Shown here piece by piece: positions 59,936 to 64,000 of a stretch of 64,000 nucleotides of DNA. Position 1 is the stretch's first letter. Every line of letters begins with the position of its first letter. This DNA comes from DASTFY01 sp963769115. GTDB lineage: Bacteria > Actinomycetota > Acidimicrobiia > Acidimicrobiales > Ilumatobacteraceae. The stretch is taken from the NCBI GenBank assembly GCA_963769115.1, contig CAVYKN010000001.1, positions 1 through 64,000 on the forward strand, given 5' to 3'. The notes below the pieces were generated by a model that had not been told where the DNA came from, did no database searches, and saw nothing but the letters and a program-made list of their open reading frames with translations. The position numbers and the translations under genes were made by a program.

Positions 59936-60688
59936 GTGCGCCTCCTGCTCGCCTCCGACCTGCACTACACGTTGCGTCAGCTCGACTGGCTGGTGGAAGC
60001 GGCGGCGGAGGTGGACGTCGTCGTGCTCGCCGGGGATCACCTCGACGTGTCGTCGTCGGTGCCGTTGGACACCCAGATCGTCGTCGTCGAGACGTACCTC
60101 GAGTTGCTCGCCGGACGCACGACGGTGGTCGCCTGCTCCGGAAACCACGACCTGACCGAGGTCGACGCAGGCGGTGAACGCGCTGCGCCATGGCTGGCCG
60201 CGGCGCGCCGCCTCGGTGTGCTCGTGGATGGGGACAGCAGGGAGCTCGACGACGCGCTCGTCACCGTCTGCCCCTGGTGGGACGGCCCGATGCAGCGCGA
60301 AGCCGTCGCTCGTCAGCTGGCGCGGGACGCCGCCCAGCCGCACCACCGGTGGATCTGGATCTACCACTGGCCCCCGGCGGGTTCGGCGACGACGTGGACA
60401 GGGCGAACCTTCTATGGCGACGGAGACCTGGCCGGCTGGATCGAAGAGCATCGTCCGGACATCGTGCTGAGCGGTCACGTGCACCAGCCGCCCTTCGTGG
60501 CCGAGGGATCGTGGATCGACCGCGTCGGTTCGACGTGGGTGTTCAACCCCGGTCGCCAGATCGGTCCGGAGCCGAGCCACGTCGTCATCGACCTGGACGA
60601 GGGCGTTGCGACGTGGAGCTCCATGCTCGGCGTCGAGCGCCAGGAGCTCTCCGGCGAGCCTGTGCGTCCCCGCGCGCTGTTCTCGTAG
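59936..60688 (+). CDS. Calcineurin-like metallophosphoesterase
   Basis: 250 residues from GTG. Metal motifs in order: LLASDLHYT (DxH), LAGDHLD, SGNHDLTEVD (GNHD), and LSGHVHQPPFV (GHxH). Substrate unknown. Follows the cyclic-nucleotide-binding gene by 23 bp. Confidence 0.85.
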   Translation: MRLLLASDLHYTLRQLDWLVEAAAEVDVVVLAGDHLDVSSSVPLDTQIVVVETYLELLAGRTTVVACSGNHDLTEVDAGGERAAPWLAAARRLGVLVDGDSRELDDALVTVCPWWDGPMQREAVARQLARDAAQPHHRWIWIYHWPPAGSATTWTGRTFYGDGDLAGWIEEHRPDIVLSGHVHQPPFVAEGSWIDRVGSTWVFNPGRQIGPEPSHVVIDLDEGVATWSSMLGVERQELSGEPVRPRALFS

Positions 60689-60810
60689 CGCCCGGCGCAC
60701 CGCCGTCTCTGCGCCCGTCGAGGGGCGCACGCGTGCTCACTAGAGTCGCCGGGCACGAAAATGCGGCGGCCACGCCCCACTGCCCGTAGCGCGGCCAGAA
60801 CGGAGCGATC

Positions 60811-62365
60811 GTGATCCACCCCAGCCCACTCCCGGACGTGGACATCCCCGACCGGTTGCTCACCGACTTCGTCCTGGGTCACGCCGCCGGCAGGGCGGAC
60901 AGACCCGCCCTCATCGACGGTCCGACGGGGCGGGTTGTGAGCTACGGACAGCTCGACGACGCCGTGCGGCGTCTGGCCGGCGGTCTCGTGGCCCGGGGCT
61001 TCGGACCCGGTCAGGTACTGGCGCTGATGGCGCCGAACGTGCCGGAGTACGCCGTCGTCTTCCATGCCGTCGCCATGGCCGGTGGCGCCATCACGACGAT
61101 CAACCCGACCTACACGGAGCGGGAGGTCCACCACCAACTCGTGGACGCCGGAGCGTCGCTGCTCGTGACCGTCCCGGCGACGCTGGAAGTGGCCGCGGCG
61201 GCCGCCGAACGCACGGCCATCACCGCGACCGCGGTCATGGGATCCGCTGAAGGAGTCGATTCGCTCGAGGAGTGGTACGGCGAGCCGCTGGCCGAGCAGG
61301 TGGCCGTTTCCGGCGAGGCCGTCGTCGCCCTGCCGTACTCGTCGGGCACCACGGGCCTGTCGAAGGGCGTGATGCTCACGCACCGCAACCTGGTCGCCAA
61401 CATCGCCCAGATCATCACGCCGGGCGACTTCCTCGAGGACGACGTCATCATCGCCGTCCTGCCCTTCTTCCACATCTACGGGATGCAGGTGCTCATGAAC
61501 ACCGGCCTCTCGGTCGGGGCCTCGATCGTCACGATGCCGCGCTTCGACCTGCCTCAGTTCCTCCAGCTCCACCAGGACTACGGCATCACGAGGACGTTCG
61601 TGGCGCCTCCCATCGTCGTGGCGCTGGCGAAGCACCCGGCGGTGGGGGACTACGACCTCAGCTCGATACGCCAGGTCTTCTCCGGAGCGGCGCCGTTGTC
61701 GGCCGAGCTGGCCGAGGAGGCGGGCGGGCGGCTCGGCTGCGAGGTCGTGCAGGGCTACGGCATGACCGAGGCGTCCCCGGTGACCCACATGACCCCGGCG
61801 GGGGGCTACAAGCCCGGGTCGGTCGGGGTGACCGTCCCCAACACCGCGACCAGGATCGTCGATCCGCTCACCGGCGAGAACCTCGGCGTGGGCAGCGACG
61901 GAGAGGTCTGGGTGCAGGGCCCGCAGGTCATGCAGGGGTACCTCAACAACCCCGAGGCCACCGCCGCCACGATCGACGATGACGGCTGGCTCCACACCGG
62001 CGACATCGGCCACCTGGACGAGGACGGCCACCTGTACGTCGTCGACCGCCTCAAGGAGCTCATCAAGTACAAGGGCTTCCAGGTGGCGCCGGCCGAGTTG
62101 GAGGGGATCCTGCTCACCCACCCGGCCGTCGCCGACGCGGCCGTGGTCGGGCTGCCCGACGACGAGGCCGGCGAGATCCCGGTCGGCTACGTCGTGCTCA
62201 AGCCCGACCAGTCGGCCTCGGCGCGACGAGGTCCAGGAGTTCGTGGCCGGCCAGGTGGCCAGCTACAAGCAGCTCCGCGAGGTCGTCCTCATCGACGCGG
62301 TGCCGAAATCGCCGTCCGGCAAGATCCTCCGCCGCGTGCTCAAGGAGCAGGCCACCTCCTCGTAG
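60811..62365 (+). CDS. AMP-forming acyl-CoA ligase (4-coumarate:CoA ligase-like), frameshifted as sequenced
   Basis: 517 residues once one base near 62222 is removed. P-loop YSSGTTGLSKGVMLTH, YGMTEASPVTHM, WLHTGDIGHLDEDGHLYVVD and the C-terminal catalytic Lys in PKSPSGKILRR. The repair joins PDQSASA to DEVQEFVAGQVASYKQL. It probably activates an aromatic or medium-chain acid; the substrate cannot be fixed. Confidence 0.85.
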
Positions 62366-62452
62366 CGTGCTCGTCGCGGGCCAGCCGCCGGGCCGGCCGC
62401 GACTTTCTTGCCGTTCTGCGTCATACCCAGGGACGACGCCCGTTCCTCAGGT

Positions 62453-63592
62453 GTGACGAGCTTGGCCCCGCCCTGCGCCGACCCGACGGTCGACGTGCCC
62501 TCTGCCTCCGTGGTCGAGCGGCCGCGCCTGCGCATGGTCGCGCTCGTGCCCGCGCACGACGAGGCGGCCGGCATCGGCGCCACGATCGAGGCCCTCCTGG
62601 CCCAGACCCGGCTGCTCGACGAGATCGTCGTCATCGGCGACAACTGCACGGACGACACCGTGGCCATCGCCCGCCGCTACCCCGTGACGGTGATCGAGAC
62701 GGCCGGCAACCAGCACCGCAAGTCGGGTGCCCTGAACATGGCCTGGCGCCGCTTCGCCACCGACGCCGACATCGTCGTGACCGTCGACGCCGACACCGAG
62801 CTCGACGCCAACGCCGTGGCCGACTGGGAGGCCGAGTTCCAGGCCGATCCGAGCCTCGGTGGGTCGACCGCCAAGTTCACGATGCGTCCCGGCAAGGGGA
62901 TGCTCCTGCGCTGGCAGCGCTTCGAGTTCGCGACGTCCGTCGACGTCGCCCTGCGGCGGGGCTCGACCTCGGTGCTGGCCGGCGCCGGCGCGGCCCTCCG
63001 CAACGAGGCGCTGCGCAACGTCATGGAGCGGGGCGACCGCGAGGGTCCGTGGACCTACGCCTCGACCGTCGAGGACTTCGAGCTCACGCACCGGCTGCGG
63101 GAGCTGGGCTGGGCCTGCCGCACCAGCCCGACGATCCGCGCCTTCACCGATCCGATGCCCAGCGTCTCGGCCCTGTGGGGCCAGCGGCTGAAGTGGTCGT
63201 CGGGGACCGCCGAGGACCTCATGAGCTTCGGCCTCACGCGGCTGACCTTCCTGGCCTGGTGCCAGCAGGCGGCCGGCATGCTCGCCGTCATGACCCGGAT
63301 CCTCTGGGTGGTGGTGACCATCTGGGCCTTCATGCTCGGCGCCGGTGGCTTCAACCCGCTGTGGCTGCTGCTCCCGGCCATCACGATCACGCTGTCCGTC
63401 AAGCGCGCGGTGCGCATCCCGCACCGGGACTGGCGCGACATCGCCCTCGCCGCCCTCGTGGTGCCCCAGGAGGTCTACTCCTGGCTCCAGGTGGGCTGGT
63501 TCGCCTCGTCCTGGTGGCGGGTGCTGGCAGCGCGGGTGACGCGCCGCCGCCCCGACTACTGGGCCGTCCAATACCGCGCCGAGAGGGGGTGA
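62453..63592 (+). CDS. Membrane-anchored family 2 glycosyltransferase
   Basis: 379 residues from GTG 62453; an upstream ATG at 62408 would add 15. GT-A core MVALVPAHDEAAGIGATIEA, DADTELDAN (DxD), STVEDFELTHRL and QRLKWSSGTAEDL (QxxRW-like), then three C-terminal transmembrane helices. This is the layout of processive polysaccharide synthases. A small LPATG protein gene starts 7 bp downstream. Confidence 0.82.
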   Translation: MTSLAPPCADPTVDVPSASVVERPRLRMVALVPAHDEAAGIGATIEALLAQTRLLDEIVVIGDNCTDDTVAIARRYPVTVIETAGNQHRKSGALNMAWRRFATDADIVVTVDADTELDANAVADWEAEFQADPSLGGSTAKFTMRPGKGMLLRWQRFEFATSVDVALRRGSTSVLAGAGAALRNEALRNVMERGDREGPWTYASTVEDFELTHRLRELGWACRTSPTIRAFTDPMPSVSALWGQRLKWSSGTAEDLMSFGLTRLTFLAWCQQAAGMLAVMTRILWVVVTIWAFMLGAGGFNPLWLLLPAITITLSVKRAVRIPHRDWRDIALAALVVPQEVYSWLQVGWFASSWWRVLAARVTRRRPDYWAVQYRAERG

Positions 63593-63598
63593 CGAAGA

Positions 63599-63778
63599 AT
63601 GAACTACTCCTCCACCCTCAGCGCAGGCGCCGCGACCGGCGCCGCCGGAGCGGCCGGCGCCATGCTGCCGGCCACGGGCTTCGGAACAGCTGCCACGTTG
63701 CTGCTCGCCCTCAGCCTGATCGGCGCCGGCGCAGCCCTGGTGTCGCTGGTGCGCCGCCCGGCCACCGCGAAGCCCTGA
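63599..63778 (+). CDS. 59-residue protein consisting almost only of an LPATG sorting signal
   Basis: MNYSSTLSAGAATGAAGAAG, then AMLPATGFG, a hydrophobic helix (TLLLALSLIGAGAALVSL) and VRRPATAKP. This is a complete cell-wall sorting signal with only ~22 small residues before it. Sortase substrates normally carry a large domain here. Right after the glycosyltransferase. Confidence 0.6.
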   Translation: MNYSSTLSAGAATGAAGAAGAMLPATGFGTAATLLLALSLIGAGAALVSLVRRPATAKP

Positions 63779-63803
63779 GAACCCGGCGCTTCGCGCCCTG
63801 ATC

Positions 63804-63839
63804 GATGGCCGGAGGGCGTCCCCCCGCCCTCCGGCCATC
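63804..63839. terminator. Strong hairpin between the LPATG gene and the last gene
   Basis: Perfect 15-bp stem GATGGCCGGAGGGCG / CGCCCTCCGGCCATC with a 6-nt loop TCCCCC. No T tract, but position fits a terminator. Confidence 0.6.
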
Positions 63840-63878
63840 AGACAACCAACCGCCAACCCCGCTTCACGAAGGAAAGAG

Positions 63879-64000
63879 ATGTCCAAGAAGGCCCTCGTGC
63901 CCCTGCTGACCGGTGCGACCATCACCCTGCTCGCCCTGCCGATCGCCGGCACACTGCGAGCCAGCGCGCGCTCCGAGGAGCGTCCGGCGGCGGCCGAGAA
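63879..64000 (+). CDS. Start of an exported protein, cut by the window edge
   Basis: MSKKALVPLLTGATITLLAL, then PIAGTLRASARSEER: a basic start, one hydrophobic segment and a small-residue region fit a signal peptide or membrane anchor. GAAGGAAAG precedes the ATG. The rest lies outside the window; a relation to the LPATG gene cannot be judged. Confidence 0.55.
   Translation, partial: MSKKALVPLLTGATITLLALPIAGTLRASARSEERPAAAE

Overview
The window is high-GC actinobacterial DNA. Direct markers are a mycothiol synthase (mshD), two F420-type luciferase-like oxidoreductases, a DUF3499 protein, a WhiB-like fragment and the actinobacterial order of a joined his-trp operon. The mix (separate HisA and TrpF, a second TrpB, many actinobacterial DUFs) suggests a deep-branching lineage such as Acidimicrobiia, but no rRNA is present to confirm this. 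Many start codons lie 7-11 nt behind a TA(C/G)NNT hexamer, so leaderless transcription looks common.

Layout. 1-3.6 kb: alanine dehydrogenase with its Lrp regulator, a 2-hydroxyacid dehydrogenase, a DUF2087 protein and a J-domain membrane protein. 3.83-6.39 kb: tRNA-Val(CAC) carrying a 2.5-kb integrated element bounded by 49-bp copies of the tRNA 3' end. The element has arm-like repeats and iterons but no recombinase gene. Its main cargo is a membrane-hydrolase gene pair that also exists on the chromosome at 9.2-10.4 kb. 6.4-18.4 kb: mostly housekeeping genes (LLM and PPOX proteins, DUF3499, ABC ATPase, M23 peptidase, kinase-like phosphotransferase, rlmN, mshD, nth). 18.4-31.4 kb: a tightly coupled 15-gene run hisD-C-B-H-A-F, a GroES-like gene, hisI, trpE, ygfZ-like, trpC, trpB2, trpF, trpB, trpA. 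31.4-34.8 kb: fasciclin lipoprotein, peroxiredoxin, FabZ-like protein, lipoprotein. 34.8-39.2 kb: fabD-fabH-fabG-acpP-fabF on the minus strand, behind a perfect 14-bp palindrome; FabD has an extra biotinyl/lipoyl-like C-terminal domain. 40.7-47.4 kb: tRNA-Leu(CAA) followed by two tandem accessory segments, each ending in a copy of the tRNA 3' end. 47.4-50.4 kb: a coupled methyltransferase, glycosyltransferase, acyl-CoA-dehydrogenase and DUF6766 operon.

51.3-59.4 kb is the least explained part. On one strand are a lytic transglycosylase joined to an M15-like peptidase, a small protein, and a repeat-rich beta protein ending in helix-hairpin-helix motifs. Divergent from them are a metzincin-type protease and a partner that repeats its C-terminal beta domain. 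None has an obvious Sec signal. 59.4-64 kb: cyclic-nucleotide-binding protein, metallophosphoesterase, acyl-CoA ligase, family 2 glycosyltransferase, a 59-aa protein that is almost only an LPATG sorting signal, and the start of an exported protein.

A quality warning: seven loci have broken reading frames, and every break (16 in total) is repaired by removing one base. Ten lie in 0.95 kb at 54.5-55.5 kb. This one-sided pattern points to insertion errors in the assembly more than to gene decay.
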